DNA from: Methanosuratincola petrocarbonis
Lineage (GTDB): Archaea; Thermoproteota; Methanomethylicia; Methanomethylicales; Methanomethylicaceae
DNA length: 64,000 nt
Direction of reading: 5' to 3'
Assembly (NCBI GenBank): GCA_030522375.1
Contig: CP130488.1
Coordinates: 186,001 to 250,000 of the forward strand
The notes under the pieces were generated by a model. It did not search any database. It worked only from the letters and a program-made list of their open reading frames with translations, and had not been told where the DNA came from. A program made the position numbers and the translations under genes. Below are positions 26,507-35,515 of this stretch, one piece after another; within the stretch, counting starts at the first letter, position 1; each line of letters begins with the position of its first letter.

Positions 26507-26935
26507 TCATAAAGGGATTCCCCACCCGGATCCGGGCGGCGTGGTTCTCAGCACAAGTACTGGAATAGACGCGATGGCGCCTATCAGGACCATTATCACA
26601 GTCATGATGACGATGGCGAGCACCGCCACGCCGAAAGCCTGAAGCCAACCGATCCTGAATACTGACTTGTAGACCCAGAGCAGTGCCAAGAATGCAACTA
26701 TCGAACCGAGAAGTTGGGATCCCGCGCCAAAAAAAGCCCAAAACAAGATCGCCCCTATCCAGGCAACAATTGAATACACTATGGCCCCGAAAAACGTCGC
26801 CGCCATCGCCCCTGCCAATGAGGCCCTGCCCCCTGTGAAAGCTTTCGCGGCGAGGTACACTGGAATGGAGACTAGCGCCCACATTACCAGGAGTGCTGCA
26901 ATGACTAGAGCGAGCGCGACGAATCCTATGAGCAT
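26507..26935 (-). CDS. Small four-helix membrane protein
   Basis: 142 residues with four hydrophobic segments (LIGFVALALVIAALLVMWAL, SLAGAMAATFFGAIVYSIVAW, LLGSIVAFLALLWVY, AFGVAVLAIVIMTVIMVLIG) and no conserved motif I recognise. ATG at 26935 follows GGAGAGAG; the frame extends upstream, but that part is charged and unlike a signal sequence. It lies between the molybdoenzyme and the divergent histidine kinase. Confidence 0.72.
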   Translation of the reverse strand: MLIGFVALALVIAALLVMWALVSIPVYLAAKAFTGGRASLAGAMAATFFGAIVYSIVAWIGAILFWAFFGAGSQLLGSIVAFLALLWVYKSVFRIGWLQAFGVAVLAIVIMTVIMVLIGAIASIPVLVLRTTPPGSGWGIPL

Positions 26936-27199
26936 AAACACATTCTCTCTCTCCGTCGGTAAAAAAATTATCGCGGATCGGGGGCATATACGTTGATCGG
27001 TTTCCAGATGCGCATGCTTAGCAAAAACTGTCCCCCGCGTCAAGCGCAGGTCGGCTGCACATGGGCGAAATGCTCGATCAGAAGGGCTTCGCGGCACAAT
27101 CCGATCAGGAGATGGGTTGCAACCAAATCGAAACCTCCCATATGCTGATTGACCTGTGGAAAGATTAAAATCTTTGAAATAAATATCCCAAGAAAAAAG

Positions 27200-29020
27200 A
27201 TGATCGCAATGCGACTTAGGATAAAGCTCTTGCTCACTTTGGTAGTCCTTGCATTCGTTGCATTCATGATTATCGTGGTGGCGATAAATGTGTTTGTCTT
27301 ACCCGCCTTTGAAAGGGCTGAGAGCGAGGAGGTCGGTGAGGGACTCACGAGGGCACTCAATGTCATCAACATCAGCATATCCCAGCTCGAATCTTCAGCA
27401 AAGGACTGGGCATACTGGGACGATACGTACCAGTTTCTCCAAGGCAATCATGCCGGCTATGTGCAGTCCAACATCGTCCCGGGGACATTCGAATCGCTTA
27501 AGTTGAATGTGATGGCTTTCATAGATCCGGATGGGGCGCTTGTCCTAGGGAAAGCTTACGATTATGAAAACGGGGAAGAGATCCCGCTCCCTGAAGGGCT
27601 TGATGAAAAACTTGGTGCGCTGGCTTCCCTGGCGATGGAAGGCGGAAGAAGCGGGGTACTGGCGCTACCTGGAGGAACGATGATCTTCTCTGTGCAACCC
27701 GTGCTTAAGAGCTCGATGGAGGGCCCCCCTGCTGGCGCACTATTCATGGGGAGGTTTCTTGACCAGAGCGCTGTGGACTCAATTTCCCAGACAATCCTCT
27801 TGCCCGTCTCCCTGCAGCCGTACGACTTGCTTGCGCTCCCTGAGGGGTTCGCCTCCGCAAAGGCTGCGCTCGCCTCCGGGGGGACTGCCGTCATACCGAT
27901 AAACTCAAGCACTGTATTGGGCTATGCCGTGATCAATGATGTTTTCGGGAAACCTTCGCTAGCAGTTGGAGTCAGCCTCGAAAGGCATTTCTACAGGACA
28001 AGCCTTGCCGCACTAACCCATTCGGTCACCAGCGCATTTTTAGCCCTATCATTGTCTTTCGTAGCCCTTTATGCCTCAATCGAAGTCGGCTCCATGAGGA
28101 AGATCTCCAGGTTAAGGAAGGAGATGATGAAGATAGGCGAAAGAAGGGACTTCTCGAAGCGCGTCCGGGAAGAGGGCGACGACGAGATTTCGGATCTCGC
28201 AAAGAGCGCCAACTGGATGCTATCCGCGCTGGAAAGCTCCTCTGAAGAGCTCAAGAGGTATGCTGCTCGCCTGGAGGAGCTGGTTGAAGAACAGACTGCG
28301 AAGCTGAGGGAAAAGGAGCGCCTCGCTGCGATAGGCGAGACCGCGACAATGGTTGGGCACGACCTGAGGAATCCGCTCCAGTCTTTGATGAACATCGTCT
28401 ATCTGATGGAAGAGGATGGCGCCTCCCTGCCCCCCGAGAAGAGAGAAATGTTTTCGAAGTGGTTGGGGAAACTAAAAGACAATGTGGCATACATGGACAA
28501 GATAGTGTCAGACCTCCAGGACATGACAAGGCCGCTCAAGGTTGACTTTACAGAGGTCCAGCTGGATCGGCTGCTCATGGATGTACTCGACGATCTAAAA
28601 GTCCCGGAGGGCGTCCATGTGAGCCTTGAAATAGAACCAGGCGCGGAGAAGGTGGTTACTGATCCACTGATCCTAAAGCGGATTCTGCACAATCTGGTTA
28701 TTAATGCCTTTCAGGCAATGCCAGGCGGAGGGAGGCTCACGATCGCGGCGTCCCTCTCGGGTGGGGAAATCCTGATCCGAGTAACGGACACTGGCGTCGG
28801 GATGGATGAAGAGACCTTGAAAAAGATATTCACGCCCCTCTTCACCACGAAGGCAAAGGGGACTGGTCTTGGACTGGCTGTGTGCAAGAGGCTAGTCGAG
28901 GCGCTTGGGGGGAGCATTTCGGTCAAGAGCTCCAAGGGCGTTGGGACAACCTTCACCTTGAGGCTGCCCATTAACAAGGGTTCTGGAGCAAACCCGACAA
29001 GCACAATGAAGCCGAGTTAA
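27200..29020 (+). CDS. Membrane histidine kinase with CHASE4-like sensor and HAMP
   Basis: About 606 residues. TM1 is near residues 4-28, then an extracellular CHASE4-like domain of about 240 residues starting with SAKDWAYWDDTYQFLQG, a second TM (TSAFLALSLSFVALYASI), a HAMP region with RKISRLRKEMMKIG, a coiled coil, HisKA with the phosphorylated His in ATMVGHDLRNPLQSL, and an ATPase domain with N box (NLVINAFQAM), G1 (DTGVGMD) and G2 (GTGLGLAVCKRLV). No receiver domain or regulator gene adjoins it; the response regulator at 8.5 kb is the only one seen. ATG at 27200 or 27209. Confidence 0.93.
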   Translation: MIAMRLRIKLLLTLVVLAFVAFMIIVVAINVFVLPAFERAESEEVGEGLTRALNVINISISQLESSAKDWAYWDDTYQFLQGNHAGYVQSNIVPGTFESLKLNVMAFIDPDGALVLGKAYDYENGEEIPLPEGLDEKLGALASLAMEGGRSGVLALPGGTMIFSVQPVLKSSMEGPPAGALFMGRFLDQSAVDSISQTILLPVSLQPYDLLALPEGFASAKAALASGGTAVIPINSSTVLGYAVINDVFGKPSLAVGVSLERHFYRTSLAALTHSVTSAFLALSLSFVALYASIEVGSMRKISRLRKEMMKIGERRDFSKRVREEGDDEISDLAKSANWMLSALESSSEELKRYAARLEELVEEQTAKLREKERLAAIGETATMVGHDLRNPLQSLMNIVYLMEEDGASLPPEKREMFSKWLGKLKDNVAYMDKIVSDLQDMTRPLKVDFTEVQLDRLLMDVLDDLKVPEGVHVSLEIEPGAEKVVTDPLILKRILHNLVINAFQAMPGGGRLTIAASLSGGEILIRVTDTGVGMDEETLKKIFTPLFTTKAKGTGLGLAVCKRLVEALGGSISVKSSKGVGTTFTLRLPINKGSGANPTSTMKPS

Positions 29021-29084
29021 CATTCGCCCTTCCTGTCAGTTATGCTCTTATCTCTGGAGGGGCATATAATCAGTTGTGGTGCTT

Positions 29085-29339
29085 ATGGCATACGGAGGGG
29101 CAGCCGCCGCAGTGGAGGAGGCAAAGAAGTCCAGCTCGTACCGGGTGAAGTTCAGGAGGGAACAATTCCTGGAGATGATCAGGATAGCGCAGCCGCAGCG
29201 GATATACCGCGTCAAGAACGTCCACTTCTTCGCCTTCGACGGCTTCGTGATGTACTGCCAAGAGTGCACCGACGCCGAGCTGGGCGTGAGGGTGATAGAG
29301 GCGATAGAGTTCTCGAACAACGCCTGGAAGAAGTCCTAA
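29085..29339 (+). CDS. Small basic protein, family not recognised
   Basis: 84 residues with a basic RVKFRREQFLEMIRIAQPQRIYRVKNVHFFAFDGFVMYCQEC core and no known motif. A CATATAAT element about 20 bases before ATG 29085 suggests a nearly leaderless message; GTG at 29076 is an alternative. It follows the kinase gene by 64 bases. Confidence 0.6.
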   Translation: MAYGGAAAAVEEAKKSSSYRVKFRREQFLEMIRIAQPQRIYRVKNVHFFAFDGFVMYCQECTDAELGVRVIEAIEFSNNAWKKS

Positions 29340-29425
29340 GCGGCTTGATCCTGGTGGCTTTGGAAGAAGCGGGGCTAATTCAGGTCCACCGCCAGGAACA
29401 ACTTTATAATCACATCGTTTTCCGG

Positions 29426-29446
29426 ACCATTGTACCGTACAATGGT
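29426..29446. repeat. 21-bp perfect palindrome, candidate operator or hairpin
   Basis: ACCATTGTAC and GTACAATGGT are perfect 10-base arms around a single C. It sits in a 199-base gap (29340-29538) with no gene, about 20 bases after a TATA-like CTTTATAAT at 29402, so it would overlie the start site of any transcript. As RNA it could form an 8-bp hairpin with a 5-base loop. A G-rich tract follows. No ORF of note lies downstream before tRNA-Ala on the other strand. Confidence 0.55.
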
Positions 29447-29538
29447 GGGGGATCGGGGGGCGCTCCTGTTATGTTGATTTAAAGAATTCAAACCCGGAAA
29501 TTTTTGGTCAAGTTTTTTGCTATTAATGGAATAAAAGT

Positions 29539-29613
29539 TGGTGGACTGGGTGGGATTTGAACCCACGACCCCCTGCGTGCAAGGCAGGTGATCTGCCGCT
29601 AATCTACCAGCCC
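29539..29613 (-). tRNA. tRNA-Ala (TGC anticodon)
   Basis: Acceptor GGGCTGG/CCAGTCC contains the G3:U70 identity pair. Anticodon stem CCTGC/GCAGG encloses CTTGCAC (anticodon TGC). T loop TTCAAAT, discriminator A and encoded CCA are present; no intron. A TATA-like AAATAAAAATAAC lies about 30 bases upstream (29639-29654). Confidence 0.95.
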
Positions 29614-29715
29614 TTTCCGTATGCTGGAACTCCGACGTTATTTTTATTTATTTCGCGTCGTAGGCGAGTGAGGGCTGCTGGCTCGTACTAAATATGCTTG
29701 AACGTTCTCTGGGCA

Positions 29716-30747
29716 CTAAGCAAGGCTCCTCGCAATGCTGATCATATCAGCCAAGAGCGCGTACCCCGTCGCCCTCCTGCCTGCGCCCGGACCTACGATC
29801 GTAACCTCGCCCAGCGTATCGGTGCTGAACGTCAGTGCGTTGGTCACGCCCCCGATGCTCGCCAGGGGATCGGACGCCGGGAGCCAGGTGGGCGATACCT
29901 CTGCCCTCGCCTCTCCACGTTCGTCCCTCCATGCCCTCGCAAGAAGCTTGATCCGCCCGCCCTTCCTTATCGCGCCTGCGACCTCCTCCAGCGCGATCCC
30001 TGTGATCCCCTTCCTTGCCACGTCATCCGGTTTGATATCCGCCCCGAAGAAGTGGTTCGCGAGGATGGCTGCCTTTGCGGCCGCATCCCATCCCTCCACG
30101 TCCATAGTCGGGTCCGCCTCCGCATACCCCATCCTCTGCGCCTCCTTCAGGACATCCGCGTAGCTCCTGCCCCTCTCCATCTCCGAGAGTATGAGGTTGG
30201 TCGTCCCGTTCACTATCCCCCTTATCGAGGTTACCCTGTTGGCTGAGAGCGGCCCGTCGAACAGGTTGAAGACTGGGGTCCCGCTGAGCACGGTCCCCTC
30301 GAACCTCAGCCTTCCGCCTTTCTCCGAAGAGATTTTCATCAGCTCCCTGTAGTGGAGCGCGATCGGCCCCTTGTTGGTGGTCGCGACGTGCTTCCCCATC
30401 TCGAGCGCAGCCCTTATGTGGGAGTATCCTGGCTCGCCGTCCTTGATGTTAGTCCATGTGACCTCCACGACGAAGTTGGCGCCGCTCTCCCTTATCGTCT
30501 CGAGCGCGCCCAGCCCCTTCTTACCTCCGTTGATCCTTTCGATGCCCTTCCCGGAATCTGCCAGCCTGACAGCCTCAGCCAGGTCGATCCCCTTGGGATC
30601 CATCACGGATCCGCCCTTGATGTCCGATATGGCAACGACCTTCCATTCGATTCCGATTTCCTTTAGGAGCTCCCTCTTCTCCAGCAGGAGGTCTGCGAAA
30701 CCCCTGCCGACCGTCCCGAAACCTATGAACGCGATGTCGAACCTCAT
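29716..30747 (-). CDS. hom: Homoserine dehydrogenase
   Basis: 343 residues; reduces aspartate semialdehyde to homoserine for Thr/Met synthesis. NAD(P) motif IAFIGFGTVGRGFAD at the N-terminus, TTNKGPIALHYREL, and the family signature RGIVNGTTNLILSEM ... AYAEADPTMDVEGWDAAAK (Asp/Lys catalytic residues). No ACT domain follows, so feedback control is absent from this chain. ATG at 30747. Confidence 0.95.
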   Translation of the reverse strand: MRFDIAFIGFGTVGRGFADLLLEKRELLKEIGIEWKVVAISDIKGGSVMDPKGIDLAEAVRLADSGKGIERINGGKKGLGALETIRESGANFVVEVTWTNIKDGEPGYSHIRAALEMGKHVATTNKGPIALHYRELMKISSEKGGRLRFEGTVLSGTPVFNLFDGPLSANRVTSIRGIVNGTTNLILSEMERGRSYADVLKEAQRMGYAEADPTMDVEGWDAAAKAAILANHFFGADIKPDDVARKGITGIALEEVAGAIRKGGRIKLLARAWRDERGEARAEVSPTWLPASDPLASIGGVTNALTFSTDTLGEVTIVGPGAGRRATGYALLADMISIARSLA

Positions 30748-30850
30748 AACTATCGCCGGTGCCTACTCAATGTGGGCAGGAATTAAAAAAACTATCCGCT
30801 GCCAAACTTGAAATAAGACCTCCAACAGATTATGTAGCGATGGTATCAGA

Positions 30851-32398
30851 ATGGTCTTGATCATACCCGTTTTCGAACTGCACCAGCCCAGGCGCCTGAA
30901 GAGGCAGTTTGGGAGGGCACTCCAGCCCGGCACAAAGCTCGAGAACTTCTACTTCGATGACGACCTCAACAGGGAGATTTTCCTTCGCGTCTCGAGGGCA
31001 GCGTACCTGCCGGCGCTGGACTCGATTCTGAGGTCCATAGAAAAAAATGCCTTCAAGTGCGCGATTTGCGTCTCCGGGACGCTCCTCGAGCAGGCGGTCG
31101 CTTGGGATCCAGAGATAGTGGGCAAAATAAGGAGGATCGTCGAAACCGGATCCTGCGAGCTGATCGCCCAGCCGTACTACTGCTCCCTCGCCTCCCTCTT
31201 CTCGCCCGAGGAGCTGGCAGGCCAGCTGGAGATGCAGAGGATCGCTTCCGAGAAGCTCTTCAAGCAGGCACCAAAGACGGCGAAGAACACCGGTCTGATT
31301 TCCAGGGATGACGTATGGAAGGTGATGCGGGCACTTGGGTTCAATTCCGTCATCGTCGAGGGGGCCGAGAGGCTCCTCGGCCTCAGGTCGCCGAACTGCC
31401 TCTATTCATTGGGCGACGGGGGGCTGAGGCTCATCCCGAGGAACTACCCCCTCTCAGACATGGTGAACTTCAGGTTCGCCGAGTCCGGCCCTGGCGGCGC
31501 CCCGCTCCAGCCCGGCTACTACTTGGATCTTGTCCTCTCCCAGAAGGGCGATCTCATGCTGCTGAGCTTCAACCTCGAGGCTTTCGGCGAGTACTTCGGG
31601 GAGGGGAGCGGCATAATGGAGTTCCTCGAGGCACTCCCGGAGGAGGCACAAAAGAGGGAATGTGCAGCGTGGGCTACCCCATGGGATGCAGCCGGAGCCC
31701 TCGAGCCGAGGGGGGCGGTTGAGGCAAGGGACTACTCCTCAGGGGCGGGTTCTGAGAAGGACCTGTCCGCTTGGATCGGCAATGACCTGCAGCGATACTG
31801 CCTGGATAACCTGCGGTACCTTTACCCGTTGGCAAAGAAGTCCGTGGAGGATCTGCGGGTATGGCGCCTCCTGGGCCAGAGCGACATCTTCCTGTACATG
31901 GGCGACAAGCAGGGCATGGAAGGCGAGATACGGTCCTACTTCTCGCACTTCAGCAGCCCCGTGGAGGCGTTCTCGACATTCCTGTGGACCCTCGCCGACT
32001 ATAGATCCAGGCTCTATTCAAAGCTCGGCGAAGAGGGAAGGACCTACAGGACGCTCTACGGCGACCTCCCTGACGCACACGCATTCCACTTCTATGCAGG
32101 CATGGGCAAGCCAGTCGGGGTCAAGGCTACGAACCTGAACTCCCTGAAGGCTGCCGTCCAGTCGGTCGACTCGAACGCCCTGCGTTTCCACCTCTCCAGG
32201 GGGGATCTGCGGCGTTGGGTAGGCGAGGTCCTTGGACTGCCTGTGCTCGCCGAAGAGATAAGGCGGCTCGAGGGCGATGCGGACGCAGGGGACGCATGCG
32301 AGAGGCTGGTCCAATTGATCTCTTCAGCAATAGATGAGGTGCATTCGCAACTCCAGTCCGGGGGTGCAAAGACTGCTAAGGCTGGAATGTCACACTGA
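30851..32398 (+). CDS. GH57-family protein lacking catalytic residues (putative pseudoenzyme)
   Basis: 515 residues of the GH57 alpha-amylase-like group. Motif 1 is kept (FELHQP, residues 8-13). In the motif normally written NTELIY, the catalytic Glu is Gly148 (KNTGLIS); in FxDYETFGEH the catalytic Asp is Asn241 (SFNLEAFGEYF); in motif 2 a conserved His is Cys111 (YYCSLAS). GH57 homologues without catalytic residues are known as alpha-amylase-like proteins. The C-terminal 200 residues form a helical region (SAWIGNDLQRYCLDNLRYLYPLAK). It heads a two-gene unit with the GalT-like gene. A glucan-binding or regulatory role is inferred. Confidence 0.85.
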   Translation: MVLIIPVFELHQPRRLKRQFGRALQPGTKLENFYFDDDLNREIFLRVSRAAYLPALDSILRSIEKNAFKCAICVSGTLLEQAVAWDPEIVGKIRRIVETGSCELIAQPYYCSLASLFSPEELAGQLEMQRIASEKLFKQAPKTAKNTGLISRDDVWKVMRALGFNSVIVEGAERLLGLRSPNCLYSLGDGGLRLIPRNYPLSDMVNFRFAESGPGGAPLQPGYYLDLVLSQKGDLMLLSFNLEAFGEYFGEGSGIMEFLEALPEEAQKRECAAWATPWDAAGALEPRGAVEARDYSSGAGSEKDLSAWIGNDLQRYCLDNLRYLYPLAKKSVEDLRVWRLLGQSDIFLYMGDKQGMEGEIRSYFSHFSSPVEAFSTFLWTLADYRSRLYSKLGEEGRTYRTLYGDLPDAHAFHFYAGMGKPVGVKATNLNSLKAAVQSVDSNALRFHLSRGDLRRWVGEVLGLPVLAEEIRRLEGDADAGDACERLVQLISSAIDEVHSQLQSGGAKTAKAGMSH

Positions 32399-32414
32399 GC
32401 GCTCGGAGATCCGG

Positions 32415-33374
32415 ATGCCGGGCTCCGGAGTCGTCGCCTCCTGCGAGGTCGAAGTCCGCACCGATCCGCTCACCGGCGCCTTGGCAAGGATAAACCGGGC
32501 AAGGCAGGGGAGGCCGAGGCAGCACGAGGCTGTGCCCATCCCTGAGGCCGAAAAGGGATGCCCTTTCTGCCCCGAGAGCCTAGAGGACTCGACCCCGACA
32601 TTCGCCCTGGATTTCTGCCAATCCGGCAGGATCAGGGTGGGCAGGGCAGTCGCCTTCCCGAACATGTACCCGATTTCGTCCATGCACAGCGTGGTAGTAT
32701 TCACGCCGGAACACAAGTTGGAAATCAATGCCTACAGCCCTGAGGAGCTTGCAAATGGGATAATGGCATCAGCAGCCTTCGCCCGGGCAGCCGCCGAGAG
32801 GGGATATCCCTTCCACTTTTTGGGGTGGAACCATCTCGGCCAGGCAGGCGCCTCGATACTGCACCCGCACTTCCAGGTGTTAGCAGGCAAGTCCCCTATC
32901 TCCTCCCTCAAGGAATGCCTCGCCTCATGCAGGTCGTACCGCGAGAAGGAATCGAGATCTTTCTGGGACGACTTACTCGAGTCGGAGGTCGGCTCTCCAA
33001 GGCATGTCGGGAAGACCCGCGGGTTCTCTTGGATTGCACCGTGGGCTCCAACCGGGGCATGCGAGGTGATTGGCGTTATCGAAGAGGATTCGACCTCACT
33101 CCTCGGGCTCGAAAAAGAACGCATCCTTGGCCTTGCGGACGGCATCTCCAGGATCCTGAAGGGGTACTGGGGGATGGGCATCAGGTCGGTCACAATGGGC
33201 GTCTTCTCCCTGCCCCCAGGGCATGGAGAGGGGGCATTCAGGCTGCACGCGAGGATTATGGGCAGGTCCAGGCGCATAGGGTGCGACAGGGCGTTCCTCG
33301 AGCTTTATGGTCGGGAGGTCGGCTTGACCGAGTTCCCGGAGGAGTATGCCGCAGCGCTCAGATGCTTCTTCTGA
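32415..33374 (+). CDS. GalT-like HIT-superfamily nucleotidylyl/phosphorylase protein
   Basis: 319 residues. CPFCPES near residue 48 is the zinc motif and HPHFQVLAG is the H-x-H-x-Q active site whose second His forms a nucleotidyl-enzyme in galactose-1-phosphate uridylyltransferases. The sequence is divergent, so the substrate may be UDP-sugar or ADP-sugar. ATG at 32415 follows GGAGATC and gives the conserved start. It lies 16 bases after the GH57-like gene and ends one base before the ROK kinase stop on the other strand. Confidence 0.82.
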   Translation: MPGSGVVASCEVEVRTDPLTGALARINRARQGRPRQHEAVPIPEAEKGCPFCPESLEDSTPTFALDFCQSGRIRVGRAVAFPNMYPISSMHSVVVFTPEHKLEINAYSPEELANGIMASAAFARAAAERGYPFHFLGWNHLGQAGASILHPHFQVLAGKSPISSLKECLASCRSYREKESRSFWDDLLESEVGSPRHVGKTRGFSWIAPWAPTGACEVIGVIEEDSTSLLGLEKERILGLADGISRILKGYWGMGIRSVTMGVFSLPPGHGEGAFRLHARIMGRSRRIGCDRAFLELYGREVGLTEFPEEYAAALRCFF

Positions 33375-34355
33375 TCACCCGAGCTGGGGGATCACCTTGG
33401 AGCGCACGGAGCCGAACGCCGAAAGCAGGGCACCCACAAGGGGGGCATCCTCGCCCAGGGGGGTCGTCATCACCCTGGGGGGTGCGTTGAAGCAAAGCCG
33501 GGGCAGCGCCTGAGCAACGGGGTCGACCGTCAGGGAGGGGTTCTTCAGGGCAAGCCCTCCCCCGACCGTGATCGTCTCGGGATCGTACATGTTCACGATG
33601 TTTGCGAATGCCTTGGCGTTGATCTCTGCAGCCCTCTCGATCACGAGCTTTGCGAACGGGTCCCCTCCGTAAGCCGCGCTGAAGATCTCTTTTGCCTCGA
33701 TCCTCTCCCCTCCGCCTCCCTTCAACGTCTCAGCTAGCCTGCTCGCGCCGGAAAAGCCCTCGGAAAGGTATCTTGCAAACTTGGGGATGCCGCTCCCCGA
33801 AGTGTAGGCTTCCCAATGGCCAAGCCCGCCGCAGTTGCATCTGAGCCTCCCCTCCAGATCGATTATCATGTGCCCGACCTCGTGGGCATTCCCATCCTTC
33901 CCGAGTAGCACCCTGCCGTCAACCATTATGCCTGATCCGATCCCAGTGCCAATCCCGACGTATGCGAGGTTCCCCATCCCTCTCCCTGCCCCGACCGCCC
34001 CCTCAGCCACTGCCGCAGCCACGCAGTCGTTCAGAACAACCGCCGGTCGCCTGAACTCTGCCTCAATCGCGTCCTTGAGCGGCACGCTCTTGAGCGAGGC
34101 GTGGGGTGAGAACTCGAGCGATCCCTTCCTGATGTCAAGCCTCCCTGCTGCGCCGATGCCTATGCCCTCGACCTCACCAAAATCCCCGCCGCAGATTTCC
34201 TTGATTATGCAGATCACCTGCGAAACGAACCGGTCTGGGCTCCCGCGCGCAACCCTCCGGACAGACCTCTTCAGGATCCTGCCTTCTTGGTCTCCAAGGG
34301 CAGCCCTGATCCAGCTCCCCCCTATGTCCAGCCCCACCGCGCGTTTCATCGCCAT
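33375..34355 (-). CDS. ROK-family sugar kinase (glucokinase-like)
   Basis: 326 residues. The phosphate loop is GLDIGGSWIRAAL; the ROK metal/substrate region is NAHEVGHMIIDLEGRLRCNCGGLGHWEAYTSG with the CxCGxxGxxE motif; the catalytic Asp is in VVLNDCVAA. It likely phosphorylates glucose released from glucan. Its start overlaps the upstream glycosyltransferase stop by ten bases, so it is the third gene of a winged helix/half-GT/GT/ROK operon. Confidence 0.93.
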   Translation of the reverse strand: MAMKRAVGLDIGGSWIRAALGDQEGRILKRSVRRVARGSPDRFVSQVICIIKEICGGDFGEVEGIGIGAAGRLDIRKGSLEFSPHASLKSVPLKDAIEAEFRRPAVVLNDCVAAAVAEGAVGAGRGMGNLAYVGIGTGIGSGIMVDGRVLLGKDGNAHEVGHMIIDLEGRLRCNCGGLGHWEAYTSGSGIPKFARYLSEGFSGASRLAETLKGGGGERIEAKEIFSAAYGGDPFAKLVIERAAEINAKAFANIVNMYDPETITVGGGLALKNPSLTVDPVAQALPRLCFNAPPRVMTTPLGEDAPLVGALLSAFGSVRSKVIPQLG

Positions 34356-35515
34356 CGGACACCCGCCTTCGGCTTCCAGTCGTTGGCATTGTACTCTTCT
34401 AGGACTTTCTTGTAGAGCTCGAGTGTCTGATCCGCGGTCGTGTTCCAGGGGAACTCTTTTGCCCTCAACCTGGCATTCTCAACCAGCCTTGCCCTCAGCC
34501 CTTCATCCTCAAGGATCCTGGTGATTGCCTTTGCAAGATCCTCTGGCGAACCGGATTGGAACTTGAGCCCGTCTTTTCCATCCGTGATTATCTCGTCGAG
34601 CCCCCCCGTGTTCGAGACGATCACAGGGATCCCGAGCGACATGGCCTCCAGGACCACTATCCCGAACGGCTCGTAGAGGCTGGGTATTACCAACACGGAT
34701 GCCTCCCCGTAAATTGAGAGCAGGGTCTCGTCGTCCACGTGGCCCAGGAAAGTCACCCTGTCGCTAACACCCAAATTCCTGGCGAGCCCCTCGAGGTAGG
34801 GTCTCATCGCGCCGTCGCCGACTATGATCACCCTGCAGTCCTTGAGGAGGCTTGCCGCCTCCACCAGCAGGTGCGGCCCTTTCTCGTAGACGAGCCTCCC
34901 TACGAAGAGCACGGTCCTGCTGTTTTTTTTGCTCGAATTTCCGCTATTGACCCTCGCCATCTTCGGATCATACCCGTTGGGAATCACAGAGATCTTGTCG
35001 ATCGGGCACCCGAGGCTCGAGTGCACCTCGTCCATCATATACCTACTGCAGCATATGACTCTCCATGCCTCGTAGGTGAGCCACCACTCCATCTCATGGA
35101 TGTGCCTCTCGCTGTCGTTCGACAACACCCTTCTCCTCCCCAGCTCCGTTGCGTGTATCGTCGCCACTAAGGGGAGCCTCCACATGTGCTTGAGCGCGAT
35201 CCCAGAGTAGGCAGTCAGCCAGTCGTGGACGTGTATGAGGTTAAAACTCCCCAGATCAGCTGCCCTCTCGATCATCAGCATGTTCAGCCCCTCTATCCAG
35301 GATACGAAGTCTGGGTAGCGCATGACATAGGGGTTCACCCTTACGATCTCCACGCCATCAGTCTTCTCGCATGTTTTGGAAGTCCCATCAGTGAAGCTCA
35401 GGACCGTCACGTTGGCACCCTTCGACGCAAGGTGGATCGAAAGGTTGTGGACATGCCTCCCCAGCCCCCCGACAATGTGGGGGGGATACTCCCAGGTTAT
35501 TGTGAGGATCCTCAC
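34346..35515 (-). CDS. GT-B glycosyltransferase (glycogen-synthase-like, GT4/GT5)
   Basis: 389 residues. The N-terminal domain begins with TWEYPPHIVGGLGRHVHNL (glycine loop for the nucleotide) and HVHDWLTAYSG; the C-terminal domain has VLFVGRLVYEKGPHLL and the donor-site EPFGIVVLEAMSLGIPVI. These fit transfer of glucose from NDP-glucose to a glucan or a glycoside. GTG at 35515 overlaps the stop of the half-length GT by four bases. Confidence 0.92.
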   Translation of the reverse strand: MRILTITWEYPPHIVGGLGRHVHNLSIHLASKGANVTVLSFTDGTSKTCEKTDGVEIVRVNPYVMRYPDFVSWIEGLNMLMIERAADLGSFNLIHVHDWLTAYSGIALKHMWRLPLVATIHATELGRRRVLSNDSERHIHEMEWWLTYEAWRVICCSRYMMDEVHSSLGCPIDKISVIPNGYDPKMARVNSGNSSKKNSRTVLFVGRLVYEKGPHLLVEAASLLKDCRVIIVGDGAMRPYLEGLARNLGVSDRVTFLGHVDDETLLSIYGEASVLVIPSLYEPFGIVVLEAMSLGIPVIVSNTGGLDEIITDGKDGLKFQSGSPEDLAKAITRILEDEGLRARLVENARLRAKEFPWNTTADQTLELYKKVLEEYNANDWKPKAGVRWR

